From Luteitalea sp. (GTDB taxonomy: Bacteria > Acidobacteriota > Vicinamibacteria > Vicinamibacterales > Vicinamibacteraceae), in contig WHTT01000019.1 of the NCBI GenBank assembly GCA_009377605.1, forward strand, positions 1 to 64,000: DNA of 64,000 nucleotides. Direction: 5' to 3'. Position 1 is the stretch's first letter, and the number at the start of each line of letters is the position of its first letter. This document shows positions 27,047 to 36,415 of the stretch, piece after piece. Under the pieces are notes generated by a model. The model searched no databases. It saw only the letters and a list, made by a program, of their open reading frames with translations, and had not been told where the DNA came from. A program made the position numbers and the translations under genes.

Positions 27047-30000
27047 ATGCGTAAATGTGCGCTTGTCTCGTTGATGGCACTCGCCCTGGCGCTTCCGGCT
27101 CTTGCCCAGGAGCAGCGGGCATCGATCGAAGGCATCGTCACGGACAGCTCAGGAGCCGTGCTCCCAGGCGTCACCGTCGAAGCCAGAAGCGCGAGCGGTG
27201 CGCTCGTCTCGACCGTGACTAATGACGTTGGCGCGTTCCGCTTCCCGGCCCTCGCCCCCGGACTCTACGAGGTCTCGGCCACACTCGAGGGGTTCCAAGG
27301 CCAGAAGTACGAGAAGGTCGAGGCACTCCTTGGCCAGATCAAGCGGCTGGCGTTCAGCCTCGAGCTGGGAGGTCTCGCCGAGCAGGTGCAGGTCACCGCC
27401 GAAACACCGCTCGTAGACGTGAGGCAGAGCGCGCGCTCCACCAGCCTTCGCGCCGAGCAGATCGAGCTGCTGCCGAAGGGGCGCGACTTCAGCACGTTGG
27501 TCACGCAGGTCTCGGGCGCCAACATCGAGCCCCGGCTGGGCGGGATCTCGGTTGACGGCGCGAGTGCTGGCGAGAACCGCTTCATCCTCGACGGCATGGA
27601 GACGACCGACATCGAGCACGGCGTCTCCGGCAAACAGGTGATCGTCGACTTCATCGAGGAGTTCCAGGTGAAGTCGAGCGGCTACACGGCGGAGTTCGGC
27701 GGCTCGACCGGCGGTGTCATCAACATCATCACCAAGAGCGGCACCAGCGAGTTCCATGGGACGGGGCTCCTGAGCTACGAGGGGAGCGCGCTGAGCGGCG
27801 GCCGATATTCGTTCGGCTCTGGCACGACGATCGGCGATTTCGGCGGTTCCACCGGCGCAGCGCCCACCGCGGCCGGAGGCCGTCCGACCCTGCGCCTCAA
27901 CCCCCTGACCAACGAGATGGAGTACGTGGAATATCCGGAGGATGACAGCTACCGTGTCGAGCCGGGGTTTGCCGTCGGTGGCCCGATCGTCCGCGAGAAA
28001 GCGTGGTTCTACGCCGCGTACATGCCCTCGTTCATCGAGCACGAGCGATCGGTGGAGCTGCTCAGCGGCGGGACAGTGGCCGAGAATCAGAAGGATACAC
28101 GCCATTTCTTCACCGGTAACCAAACGGCACAGCTCGGCGACAGGCTCCGGACGCGCGTGGCCTTCAACAACAGCTACCGGAAGCGAGACGGCCTCCTTCC
28201 GGCGCTCGACGGCACCGATCCCGAGGGCGCGGCGTACGATCTCGTGCGAGAGTACCCGAACTGGACCCTGTCCGGCACGGCCGACTGGGTGGCGAGGTCG
28301 GATCTCTATTTCGGCTTCCGTGCTGGGTACTACTTCTCCGACTTTTACGACACTGACTTCCCCACGGGGCCGCGGCTCTCCTTCCCGTCGTTTGGCAACA
28401 CCGATTTCGTCGGCACCAACGGTGTGCCGGTACCTGCCGAGCTCCAGCGCGGCCAGGGCTTCTCGAGCTTCCCGGCCGGTGCGGCGTTCTCCACCGAGTT
28501 CGACAAGCAGAAGCGCTTCAATCTCCAGGCTGACGCTACGTGGTACGCACGGTTCGCCGGCCAGCATCAGATCAAGGGCGGCGTCCAAGTCGATCGCATC
28601 GGCAACGAGGTACTCTCGGGCGAAGCCGGTAACCTGGTGCGAGTCCATTGGGGCGAGCCGCTCCCGAGCGGGGTGCCGCTGCAGGAGGGTCCCTTCGGTT
28701 ACTACCAGGTACGCAGTAACGGTGTTGATCCCAAGCGGGGCTTCATCACGGAGGGGAACGTCAGCACGACCAACGTGGGGCTGTTCATTCAAGACGCGTG
28801 GACGGTTGCGGACCGCCTCACGATCAATGCGGGTCTCCGCACCGAGCGCGAGCGCGTGCCGGCATACGCGCTGGGGCCAGACTTTCCGGAGTACGGCATC
28901 GAGTTCGACTTCCAGGACAAGCTGGCGCCGCGCCTCGGTGTGGCGTGGGACCTCACGGGGGACGGCAGGTGGAAGACCTACGCGTCCTGGGGCGTGTTCT
29001 ACGACATCTTCAAGCTGGAGCTGCCGCGCGGTGCCTGGGGCGGCGACAAGTGGCTCGAGTATTACTACACACTCGACACGTATGATTGGACGTCGCTCGT
29101 CAGCAACGCCGACTGCCCGCCGGCCTGTTCCGGCACGCTCATTCGAGGGCCAATCGACTTTCGGCACGTATCGCTTGGTTTCGACCCGGAGTCTGGCGAG
29201 GGGATCGATCCGAACCTCAAGCCGATGCGCTTGCAAGAAGCCGCCGTGGGCCTCGAGCGCCAGCTCACCAATGTGATGGCCGTCGGCGTCCGCTACCTGC
29301 GCAAGCAGATCGACCGCGCCGTCGAGGATACCGGCGCGCTCGACGCAGCCCAGAACGAGATCTACGTTATCGCCAACCCCGGCGAAGGTCTTGCCGAGTT
29401 CGCGCACCCAGGCGTGGGACTGCCGAAGGGACAGCGAGACTATGATGCGGTGGAGCTCTCACTCGACAAGCGCTACGCAGATAACTGGTCGCTGCGTCTG
29501 AGCTATCTCTGGAGCCGACTCGACGGCAACTACGCGGGTCTGTCGCAGAGCGACGAGAACGGGCGCACCAGCCCGAACGTGGGCCGTCTCTTCGACTACC
29601 CGGCCATGATGTTCGACGAGCACGGCCAGCCGGCACTCGGACGCCTGCCAACCGATCGCCCGCACCAGTTCAAGGCACAGGGCCTGTACTCGTTTGCATT
29701 CGGGACCAGCGTTGGCGTGAACTACTACATCGGGAGCGGCGTGCCCGTCACCCGCGAGATCGGCATCTATCCGCCGAACAACCTTCCGGTCCAATACCAC
29801 GGGCGGTTGAGCGACGGGCGCACGGATGTGTACTCGCAGACGGACCTGTCCATCCAGCATGAGTTCAGGCTAGGCGTCAGCCGGCGCATGCAGCTCGAGT
29901 TCAACGTGCTCAACCTGTTCGATCAGAAAGCGGCGATCGGCAAGTGGCAGACTTACCAGCTCACCAATGGCATCAGTCTGCCGGACGAGGATCAGTTCTA

Positions 30001-30127
30001 TGCTGGTCAGCTCGACTTCGATCAACTGATTCAGGAGCAGGGCGTGACACAGGATCCGCGATTCCTGCAGGATTCGTGGTACCAGTTCCCAATCACCGCG
30101 CGCTTCGGCGTGAAGTTCCTGTTCTAA
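27047..30127 (+). CDS. TonB-dependent receptor, CarboxypepD_reg class
   Basis: Outer-membrane importer, 1026 residues. It has a signal peptide (about 1-20, ending PALAQ), a regulatory-like domain with GIVTDSSGAVLPGVTVEARS, a plug with GENRFILDGMETTDIEHG and GGSTGGVINIITKSG, and a barrel ending RFGVKFLF. The plug motif places it with the frameshifted receptor at 16078 rather than with the other pair. The ribosome-binding site GAGGAGG lies 8-9 nt before the ATG. A 752-codon open frame on the opposite strand is a shadow caused by GC content. Confidence 0.95.
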   Translation: MRKCALVSLMALALALPALAQEQRASIEGIVTDSSGAVLPGVTVEARSASGALVSTVTNDVGAFRFPALAPGLYEVSATLEGFQGQKYEKVEALLGQIKRLAFSLELGGLAEQVQVTAETPLVDVRQSARSTSLRAEQIELLPKGRDFSTLVTQVSGANIEPRLGGISVDGASAGENRFILDGMETTDIEHGVSGKQVIVDFIEEFQVKSSGYTAEFGGSTGGVINIITKSGTSEFHGTGLLSYEGSALSGGRYSFGSGTTIGDFGGSTGAAPTAAGGRPTLRLNPLTNEMEYVEYPEDDSYRVEPGFAVGGPIVREKAWFYAAYMPSFIEHERSVELLSGGTVAENQKDTRHFFTGNQTAQLGDRLRTRVAFNNSYRKRDGLLPALDGTDPEGAAYDLVREYPNWTLSGTADWVARSDLYFGFRAGYYFSDFYDTDFPTGPRLSFPSFGNTDFVGTNGVPVPAELQRGQGFSSFPAGAAFSTEFDKQKRFNLQADATWYARFAGQHQIKGGVQVDRIGNEVLSGEAGNLVRVHWGEPLPSGVPLQEGPFGYYQVRSNGVDPKRGFITEGNVSTTNVGLFIQDAWTVADRLTINAGLRTERERVPAYALGPDFPEYGIEFDFQDKLAPRLGVAWDLTGDGRWKTYASWGVFYDIFKLELPRGAWGGDKWLEYYYTLDTYDWTSLVSNADCPPACSGTLIRGPIDFRHVSLGFDPESGEGIDPNLKPMRLQEAAVGLERQLTNVMAVGVRYLRKQIDRAVEDTGALDAAQNEIYVIANPGEGLAEFAHPGVGLPKGQRDYDAVELSLDKRYADNWSLRLSYLWSRLDGNYAGLSQSDENGRTSPNVGRLFDYPAMMFDEHGQPALGRLPTDRPHQFKAQGLYSFAFGTSVGVNYYIGSGVPVTREIGIYPPNNLPVQYHGRLSDGRTDVYSQTDLSIQHEFRLGVSRRMQLEFNVLNLFDQKAAIGKWQTYQLTNGISLPDEDQFYAGQLDFDQLIQEQGVTQDPRFLQDSWYQFPITARFGVKFLF

Positions 30128-30160
30128 TTGCACGGAGTCGTTAGGCGGCCCACCGTCGTC

Positions 30161-30202
30161 GCGCCCTGCCAACACCTTTGCGGGTGGCAGGGCGCTTCTG
30201 TT
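30161..30202. terminator. Hairpin between convergent genes
   Basis: GCGCCCTGCCA at 30161-30171 pairs perfectly with TGGCAGGGCGC at 30185-30195 around a 13-nt loop, and is followed by TTCTGTT. It lies 34 nt after the receptor stop and just before the end of the convergent HEPN gene. It is the best rho-independent candidate in the window. Confidence 0.65.
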
Positions 30203-30204
30203 GC

Positions 30205-30663
30205 TCAAGGACCACGATCTGGCGTGTCGTCCGGCAAGGGATCCGGCGTCGGCGGCGGTTCTATGACGAGCTCTGCTCTCTGGACCGCGATCCGCGCATC
30301 ATCTACGGCGCGCTGGGCCTCCGTCTCCCCGTACTGTTCCGTGGGGATGAAGTCGATATCACCGTAGAAGGCGAACTCGCGCTCCTTGCGAAGCCAGGCG
30401 GAGATCGACGCGAGTTGGTCCACGTCTGCGGTCACGTCGGCTGGAAGACGGTCGCGATGCTGCTTGAGCAGCTCTCCCACGTCGTGCCAGTGTGGTGGTT
30501 CGACACCAACGTGTCTCAACATCCCCTTGAGAGCCAACTCGACGATCTCTTGCGCCTCCCGCACGACATCCGAGTAAGCTGCCGCATCGAACAAGACTTG
30601 CAGCGCCGTGAGCCGCACTTGCGCCTTGCGCAGATAGCTCTGAGCGAGTGACGCATTCGTCAT
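30205..30663 (-). CDS. HEPN-domain protein
   Basis: A 152-residue all-helical HEPN protein. AYSDVVREAQEIVELALKG followed by HWHDVGELL is characteristic of the nucleotidyltransferase-associated HEPN family. A clear RX4-6H RNase motif is not seen, so its toxin activity is uncertain. ATG 30663 overlaps the stop of the upstream nucleotidyltransferase as ATGA. The C-terminal tail is rich in proline and acidic residues. Confidence 0.85.
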   Translation of the reverse strand: MTNASLAQSYLRKAQVRLTALQVLFDAAAYSDVVREAQEIVELALKGMLRHVGVEPPHWHDVGELLKQHRDRLPADVTADVDQLASISAWLRKEREFAFYGDIDFIPTEQYGETEAQRAVDDARIAVQRAELVIEPPPTPDPLPDDTPDRGP

Positions 30664-31163
30664 GTCAGCTCGAACACCTCTCCCGGCCGGTAGTCCGGCT
30701 TGAGATCCCAATACCACGCGTTCCCTCGCCAGATGCGTCGGGCGCCAAGCTCGGTAAGGCGCGCCTTGAACCGTCCCAGCGCGCGCGCGAAGAACTCGTC
30801 GCGATCGACAACGATGCGCGCATCGTCGATCATGTCGAGAAACAAGGGGCTTCCCGTCTGGACCTCCGTCGGCGTCTTGAAGACGGGCGACAAGAGAATA
30901 GGGTAACCAGCCCTTCGCGCAGCATCGAGCTCTTGCGCCATTCTGGCCTCGATCGCTCCAAACTCCTCCACACGGGGGACACGTCCGCGCGGGAGGTCCT
31001 CAGCAACGATGAGGAGATCGATATCCGAGTCGGGGCGAGGCGTGCGCCGCCCCACGGAGCCAAAGACCGCGAGCGAGACCAATCGCTCGCCGTAGTAGTC
31101 GCGCGACGCAGCCGTTACACGCTCGATCAGACCGTCGAAAATGCCGAACATGTCATCGGACAT
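30660..31163 (-). CDS. MNT-type nucleotidyltransferase
   Basis: A 167-residue minimal nucleotidyltransferase. The active-site block GSVGRRTPRPDSDIDLLIV carries the GS and DxD residues. Pairs of this protein with HEPN partners act as toxin-antitoxin systems in which the transferase modifies and silences the HEPN partner; that role is inferred from family and order. A likely minus-strand -10 region (TACGAT) lies near 31210. It is coupled to the HEPN gene by a 4-nt overlap. Confidence 0.87.
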   Translation of the reverse strand: MSDDMFGIFDGLIERVTAASRDYYGERLVSLAVFGSVGRRTPRPDSDIDLLIVAEDLPRGRVPRVEEFGAIEARMAQELDAARRAGYPILLSPVFKTPTEVQTGSPLFLDMIDDARIVVDRDEFFARALGRFKARLTELGARRIWRGNAWYWDLKPDYRPGEVFELT

Positions 31164-31284
31164 CAGGTTTCTCGCAGGGCGCTCGGTCCCGGCCGGCTAG
31201 CCTCGTTCGATCGTATACCAACGGAGTCACGCCCCTCGTCCTCTGCTGTCGCTGCGGCAGATTCGAGGGCGACCCACCGAAATG

Positions 31285-32781
31285 CTATATCTCCTCGAGA
31301 TCCATCTGAGCGCGCTGCAGCCGGCCGCTGAAGTCCACGTACACCGTCTTCCACTCGGAAAAGACATCCAGCGCAGCAAGCCCCGCCTCACGGTGGCCAT
31401 TGCCCGTCGCTTTGGTCCCGCCAAAGGGCAGGTGCACCTCGGCGCCAATCGTCGGCGCGTTCACATAGCAGATGCCCGTGTAGAGGTCGCGCATCGCGGT
31501 GAACGCTTTATTGATGTCCTGCGTGTAGATGGCCGCGGAGAGCCCGTACGCGACGTCGTTGGCGATGTCGATGCCATCCTCCAACGAGCGGCATGGAACC
31601 ACCGAGACGACCGGCCCGAAGATCTCCTCCCGTGCGATGCGCATTTCGCGATCGACGTCGACGAAGATCGTGGGCTCGTGGAAGAAGCCCCGTGCATGCG
31701 CCGCGCCGCTCAGCCGGTTACCTCCAGCAACGAGCTTCGCGCCTTCCTGCTTTCCTACCTCGACATACTGCATGACCTTGGTGAGCTGTGCGTCGCTGAT
31801 GACGGGGCCCATTTGCGTATCCGCGTCCAGGCCGTTGCCGACGCGCAACGCCTTGGCCTGTTGAGTAAACCGGTCGACGAACTCCCCATAGACGCGCTCG
31901 TGGACGATCACGCGGCTCGCCGCCGTGCACCGCTGCCCGGTGGTTCCAAAACCGCCCCACACCGCGCCCTCTACCGCGAGATCGAGGCTCGCATCGTCCA
32001 TCACGAGGAGGGGGTTCTTGCCGCCCATCTCCAGGTGAACCTTCTTGAACGTCGGCGCCGACGCCTCGTTGACGAGACGGCCGGTCTCGGTCGATCCGGT
32101 GAACGACACCACACGCACATCCGGATGCACCACGAGCGGTCCGCCAGTCCCAGGCCCGTCACCGGTGACCAGGTTCAACACGCCCTTCGGCAGGCCGGCG
32201 TCGATGAAGGCCTGCACGAAGTTGACACCACAGAGCGGTGCTTCCTCTGCCGGCTTGAAGACAATGGTATTGCCGCACACGAGCGCCGGCAGAATCTTCC
32301 AGGAGGGCACCGCAATCGGGAAGTTCCAGGCGGTGATCACTCCGCAGACGCCAATCGGCTGCCGGAGGGACATGGCGAACTTGTCCCGCAGCTCGGAGGG
32401 CGTCGTCTGCCCGAACATCCGGCGCCCTTCGCCCGCCATGAGATAGCCCATGTCGATGGCTTCTTGAACGTCGCCCTGCGTCTCGGCCAGCACCTTTCCC
32501 ATCTCGCGCGTCATAGCGCGCGCGTAGGTCAGCTTACGCTCGACGAGAATTTGCGCGGCGCGATAGAGGATCTCGGCACGGCGTGGTGCCGGCACGAGGC
32601 GCCAGCGCTCGTACGCGGCACGCGCCGCCGCAACCGCGCTATTCACGTCTGTTTGGTTGGACTTCTGGAAGTATCCGATCAGATCGTCGTGGTCAGCCGG
32701 GTTGCGATTCTCGAAGACTTCACCCGACTGCGACGCCACCCATTCGCCGTTGATGTAGTTCTTGTAGGCAGGAACGGCCAT
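31285..32781 (-). CDS. NAD(P)-dependent aldehyde dehydrogenase
   Basis: A 498-residue ALDH superfamily enzyme. The catalytic cysteine is in [13 protein letters not shown] near residue 293, the general-base glutamate in HLEMGGKNP near 259, and the nucleotide-binding [11 protein letters not shown] near 236. The [12 protein letters not shown] and GTTGQRCT segments recall alpha-ketoglutaric-semialdehyde or related semialdehyde dehydrogenases, but no pathway genes are adjacent, so the substrate is open. ATG 32781 is ten bases from a TGCTAT box. Confidence 0.92.
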   Translation of the reverse strand: MAVPAYKNYINGEWVASQSGEVFENRNPADHDDLIGYFQKSNQTDVNSAVAAARAAYERWRLVPAPRRAEILYRAAQILVERKLTYARAMTREMGKVLAETQGDVQEAIDMGYLMAGEGRRMFGQTTPSELRDKFAMSLRQPIGVCGVITAWNFPIAVPSWKILPALVCGNTIVFKPAEEAPLCGVNFVQAFIDAGLPKGVLNLVTGDGPGTGGPLVVHPDVRVVSFTGSTETGRLVNEASAPTFKKVHLEMGGKNPLLVMDDASLDLAVEGAVWGGFGTTGQRCTAASRVIVHERVYGEFVDRFTQQAKALRVGNGLDADTQMGPVISDAQLTKVMQYVEVGKQEGAKLVAGGNRLSGAAHARGFFHEPTIFVDVDREMRIAREEIFGPVVSVVPCRSLEDGIDIANDVAYGLSAAIYTQDINKAFTAMRDLYTGICYVNAPTIGAEVHLPFGGTKATGNGHREAGLAALDVFSEWKTVYVDFSGRLQRAQMDLEEI

Positions 32782-32798
32782 GGATGCGAGGATAGCAT

Positions 32799-33209
32799 CT
32801 AGCGCGCGCGGACGTGCTGGAGGTAATCACCCGAGGGAATGCGCGGCGCCCGGCCAAGCGGCGCGTTGTAGAAGTAGACCCACGCCTCTTGGACACGACC
32901 ATCCTCGAGGGTCACCGGTACACGCGCGCGGGTGTACAGGCTGTGGTCTGGATCACCGGGCGAGAAACCTTCGATATCGTCCAGAACCGTCAGGACCGCC
33001 TGGGGCTCGTCGGTGTCGTACACCTCGCCCCAGACGCGAGCATCAGGTGAAGGAATGGCTGCGGGATAGATACCGAGGTCGAACAGTGCGGCAGAGATCC
33101 ACCCTCGTCGACCGTCGCGGAGCTTGTCTTCGATACCGGCCCTCCGCCGCCGATCGAAGCCCGTCATTAGCGTGCCATAGAAGAACACGGAATCGGCCAC
33201 GGGCGGCAA
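32799..33209 (-). CDS. Gamma-glutamylcyclotransferase-like protein
   Basis: A 136-residue AIG2/GGCT-fold protein. [10 protein letters not shown] is the substrate-binding loop near residue 8, and LDDIEGF near residue 78 provides the conserved catalytic glutamate. Family members cleave gamma-glutamyl amines; the exact substrate is not clear. The start is a TTG; a GTG four codons later is equally possible. Confidence 0.85.
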   Translation of the reverse strand: MPPVADSVFFYGTLMTGFDRRRRAGIEDKLRDGRRGWISAALFDLGIYPAAIPSPDARVWGEVYDTDEPQAVLTVLDDIEGFSPGDPDHSLYTRARVPVTLEDGRVQEAWVYFYNAPLGRAPRIPSGDYLQHVRAR

Positions 33210-33243
33210 CGCACACTGTTACGCAACCGAGCGAGTTTAGCAC

Positions 33244-33320
33244 GATGTTGAAAAGGAACCGGGTACCTTTTCGGCCGCGAAAAGATACCCGGTTCCTTTT
33301 CAACATCCGATCCTTTTCAA
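33244..33320. repeat. 30-bp near-perfect hairpin with partial direct copy
   Basis: 33244-33273 and 33278-33307 are inverted with 29 of 30 matches around a 4-nt loop. The outer part, CTTTTCAACATCCGA, is repeated directly at 33312-33326. The arms contain AAAAGGAACCGGGTA. It separates two minus-strand genes and could form an extremely stable RNA stem. Confidence 0.9.
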
Positions 33321-33338
33321 CATCCGAGGTGCCGCTCG

Positions 33339-34406
33339 TCACAGCCGGGGTGGCGCCGGCGGAGGGGGCGGCGGAGCGGGCGGTGGAGGCGCCCCCGCCG
33401 GCGGCATGGGCGGCATGTGGGGCTTGTGTCCGCTGACTTCGTTGGCAATGTAGTCCACCGCGGCCAGCGGTAATGTGAGCGACATGCTCACGGTCGTCCC
33501 CTCGCCGCCAATTTGAAGGGACTGCAGGACCTGTTGCCACTCTTGGCGGTTGCCAAGGGACATGCGCGCCAGCGCTGCCATCCCGGTGACCGCATCCCGC
33601 AGGTTCTTGGCCGCCGCCTCGTCAATGGTCTCGGCGCGGAGGGTCGCGGCCATGCCGCCGTTCAATCGGCTCGTCGCCGAAAACCACTTGATCTGCGGCA
33701 CCTGCGCCGCCACTGGTCCTGGTAATTTCCCCGCCGCCAGCCCTTCTGGACTCCCAACCGCCCAGACCGTCGCCTGCGCGCTCGCCTCATCGATGAGACG
33801 CATCACATCCTCGCTCGAGGGCCCGCTCGCACCCGAGTCGGCACGGTCAATCGCCAGCTTCACCGCGGGCTCCTGGCCCACCAACAGTGCGCCGTCCTCC
33901 ATGAAGCCGAACGCCAGCCGGTCTCCATGTCGCGGCCCGTCATCGGACATCAGGTACAGTTGCCGCCCGTTGTGCATCACGATCGTCGCGCCGTGCTCGG
34001 TGGCGGCCGCCTCTATGCGCTGCACGTCGAAGCGCCCCCGCAGCACGGCGAATCCACCGGATATGCTGCTCCCACCCTCGCCCGAAAGCAAACAGCCCAC
34101 CACGCTGTCCACATCCCGCTCGATATCGATGCCGGTCTCGTCGCGGAATCGATTCTTGCCTGGGCTGTCACGCTCCAGCTTCTTCATACGCTGGCGAAAC
34201 TCGGAGCTCATGACCGCACGGACGTCCGCGTAACCGACGACGGAAGCCGCGTCGGGCACATAGCGGAGGTCGTCCTGCCCGCCCGCCTGCGCCAGCACGC
34301 TGCTCGAGAGGTCGCCCCGATAGTAGGCGATCAGGCCGGTACAGAGCCCCCCGACGAGCACCACCGCCGCCGCCAAGATGAAGTAACGCGTTTTGCGCTC
34401 GGCCAT
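33339..34406 (-). CDS. Membrane-anchored protein with proline-rich C terminus
   Basis: I do not recognise a specific function. The 355-residue protein has one N-terminal membrane helix (about 8-27), an extracytoplasmic domain starting DDLRYVPDAASVVGYADVRAV, which resembles DUF3352-like proteins, and a C-terminal tail of alternating Pro and Ala or Gly (about the last 30 residues). ATG 34406 is chosen because the two preceding codons add only TTG TTT. It lies downstream of the ABC operon in the same orientation and may be co-transcribed, but a 267-nt hairpin-rich gap intervenes. Confidence 0.7.
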   Translation of the reverse strand: MAERKTRYFILAAAVVLVGGLCTGLIAYYRGDLSSSVLAQAGGQDDLRYVPDAASVVGYADVRAVMSSEFRQRMKKLERDSPGKNRFRDETGIDIERDVDSVVGCLLSGEGGSSISGGFAVLRGRFDVQRIEAAATEHGATIVMHNGRQLYLMSDDGPRHGDRLAFGFMEDGALLVGQEPAVKLAIDRADSGASGPSSEDVMRLIDEASAQATVWAVGSPEGLAAGKLPGPVAAQVPQIKWFSATSRLNGGMAATLRAETIDEAAAKNLRDAVTGMAALARMSLGNRQEWQQVLQSLQIGGEGTTVSMSLTLPLAAVDYIANEVSGHKPHMPPMPPAGAPPPPAPPPPPPAPPRL

Positions 34407-34458
34407 AAACAACCCCTATACCGACTAGTAACGAGCACTCAACAGTAAATGTTCCGAA

Positions 34459-34583
34459 GCCGCCGCCGCTTTCAGCGACGGCGCTTCGCCGATTCACCTT
34501 CGCCTTGGGCGAAGGTGAATCCCCCGAGCCGCCGCCGGCGGCCGTGCTGGCTGATTCACCGTCGCCTTCGGCGACGGCGAATC
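34459..34583. repeat. Cluster of three related hairpins
   Basis: GATTCACCTTCGCC at 34491-34504 pairs perfectly with 34508-34521 (14 bp, loop of 3). The related GATTCACCGTCGCC at 34553-34566 pairs with 34570-34583 (13 of 14). A third, less regular stem with the same TTC loop lies at about 34461-34487. They fill the gap between the membrane protein and the ABC permease. Confidence 0.85.
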
Positions 34584-34673
34584 CGGAAGCCGTTGTTGCC
34601 ACCGTTTCCTGTTTCCAGCCTTCGCTCGCCTCCGGCGAGCTACGGCTAGGCAAGCCTGTCTCCTGATTCCTGA

Positions 34674-35495
34674 TCACTGCTCGAGCACATATTCCCGGTG
34701 GCTGACGGTTCGCGCCGCCAGCCACAGCGCTATCACGGCAATGACCAGGAGCCAGAACAGGCTGGCCATCGTCGAAGGCCCCTCCCGGAAGAAGCTCTGC
34801 AGCATGCTCATGGTCGTGTCTTGCGGCATGGCATGCGGCACCAACGCCTGCAGGTAGTAGGCCACCGTGAGCTGCTTCAAATAGCCAGGAATCGCGAGCA
34901 CGGTCGGCTCCCACCCGAAGAGAAAGACCAGCCCAACGATGAGCGGACGCTTCAGCCGCGCGCCCATCCAGGCAAACAGCGCACCGTAGACGGCCAACCC
35001 AGCGGCCACGAGCCCAAGGTCCTTGAGGAGATGCGGAAACCCAGCCCCGAGCGATCCAGTCCCGCGAGGTGCCACCAGGAAATACACGACGACGATCGAG
35101 GGGAGCACGACCGCAAGCGTACACCCCAAGTAAGCCAGGTACTTCCCCGCGAGCACCGCGCTGCGCGGGACCGGCCGCGAGAAGAGATAAGTGATCGTCT
35201 TGTCTTCGACCTCGTCGGCAATGAGCGCCGTCGCGTAGAACACGGCCAGCACCGGCACCGCGAATCGCAAGTAGAGCACCCAGATCATGAACCCAAAGAT
35301 GACCGGGCCGTTCTCCATGACTCTGGGCCGCGCCTCCGCCGGTGCGAAGGTGTCGAACAGCACCAGACCGACCGCGATGACCATCGGCATGCCGACGACG
35401 AGCACCATGAAGAAGGTGCGCTTCGACCACAGCATCTGGCCGAGCGACAGGTCGGCGATTCGCAGCGACGAGTGCCAGAAGGAGGGTTGTTTCAT
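34674..35495 (-). CDS. ABC-2 type permease
   Basis: A 273-residue membrane protein with six predicted helices and the usual ADEVEDKTITYLFSRPV cytoplasmic segment of ABC-2 exporter permeases. ATG 35495 overlaps the stop of the adjacent ATPase gene as ATGA, so the two are made together. The upstream extension of the frame lies over the ATPase and is not used. Substrate unknown. Confidence 0.9.
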   Translation of the reverse strand: MKQPSFWHSSLRIADLSLGQMLWSKRTFFMVLVVGMPMVIAVGLVLFDTFAPAEARPRVMENGPVIFGFMIWVLYLRFAVPVLAVFYATALIADEVEDKTITYLFSRPVPRSAVLAGKYLAYLGCTLAVVLPSIVVVYFLVAPRGTGSLGAGFPHLLKDLGLVAAGLAVYGALFAWMGARLKRPLIVGLVFLFGWEPTVLAIPGYLKQLTVAYYLQALVPHAMPQDTTMSMLQSFFREGPSTMASLFWLLVIAVIALWLAARTVSHREYVLEQ

Positions 35496-36415
35496 TTGAC
35501 CAGATACTCGAATACGGCCTGCAGGTTGTCGTCCGGCGATGTCACCTCCTCGATCGTCCCGCAAGCGCCAGATGCAGCCATCTCGGTCAGTCGCGCGTAG
35601 AATCCGTCCGGCTTCGCTGTCTCGACTACCAGGGCGCCCGCCTCGAATCGCAGGCTGACCACGTCATCGTGCATCAGGAACTCACGCGCCAGCACGCGGG
35701 GCTGATCCGATCTGATGTAAACCGTGTGCGGATGCTCGTCGATCAGCTCACGGATCTGATGGACGTTGCCCTCTGCGAGAATGCGCCCGTTGTTGATGAG
35801 GAGAATGTTCGAGGTCATCGCCTCGATCTCGTGCAGGATGTGGCTGGAGACGACGACGCTCTTTCCCGCCCGCGCCCAGTCGCGGATGAGACGAATGGTC
35901 TTCCGGCGCGCCAACGGATCCATGCCCGCCAGCGGCTCATCGAGGATGAGCAGCTCCGGGTCGTGCGCCATGGCCTGCGCGAGCTTGACACGCTGGCGCA
36001 TCCCCTTGCTGTAGGCGCCAATCTTCTTGTTGGCCGCGTCGGTGAGCTCCACGACCTCGAGCGCGCGGCGCGCCGCGGCGCTCGCCGCACTGTCATCCAA
36101 GCCGTTGAGCCGCACGAGCGCGCGCACCCACTCGAGACCGGTCATGCGATCGTAGAAGGCATCCTGCTCGGGACAGAAGCCAATGCGCGCGTAGAGCGCC
36201 GGATTGCCCCAGATCGGTTCCTCCAGGACGTTCAGGGCTCCCTTGCTCGGCTTGAGCTGGCCGGTCACGAGCTTCATGAACGTCGACTTGCCCGCACCAT
36301 TCGGCCCCAAGAGGCCCGTGATCCCCGAAGGCACGACCACCGAGACGTCGTTGAGGCCAATGACCTGGCCGTACCACTTCGAGACGTTGGTCGCGGAGAT
36401 CACGGGGCCGCTCAC
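35492..36415 (-). CDS. ABC transporter ATPase
   Basis: A 307-residue ATP-binding subunit with Walker A GPNGAGKST near residue 36, signature YSKGMRQRVKLAQ near 137, and Walker B LLILDEP. A 70-residue C-terminal extension is typical of ABC-2 drug or copper-type exporters. GTG 36415 overlaps the stop of the upstream permease as GTGA, and its own stop overlaps the next permease start. Confidence 0.94.
   Translation of the reverse strand: MSGPVISATNVSKWYGQVIGLNDVSVVVPSGITGLLGPNGAGKSTFMKLVTGQLKPSKGALNVLEEPIWGNPALYARIGFCPEQDAFYDRMTGLEWVRALVRLNGLDDSAASAAARRALEVVELTDAANKKIGAYSKGMRQRVKLAQAMAHDPELLILDEPLAGMDPLARRKTIRLIRDWARAGKSVVVSSHILHEIEAMTSNILLINNGRILAEGNVHQIRELIDEHPHTVYIRSDQPRVLAREFLMHDDVVSLRFEAGALVVETAKPDGFYARLTEMAASGACGTIEEVTSPDDNLQAVFEYLVK

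Noticed and set aside
27149-29407. 752-codon open frame antisense to the TonB receptor
   Set aside because: It mirrors the third-position GC bias of the true gene and has no recognisable domain or ribosome-binding site.
31282-32802. 506-codon open frame antisense to the aldehyde dehydrogenase
   Set aside because: Almost exact mirror of the real gene, with no start signal or domain.
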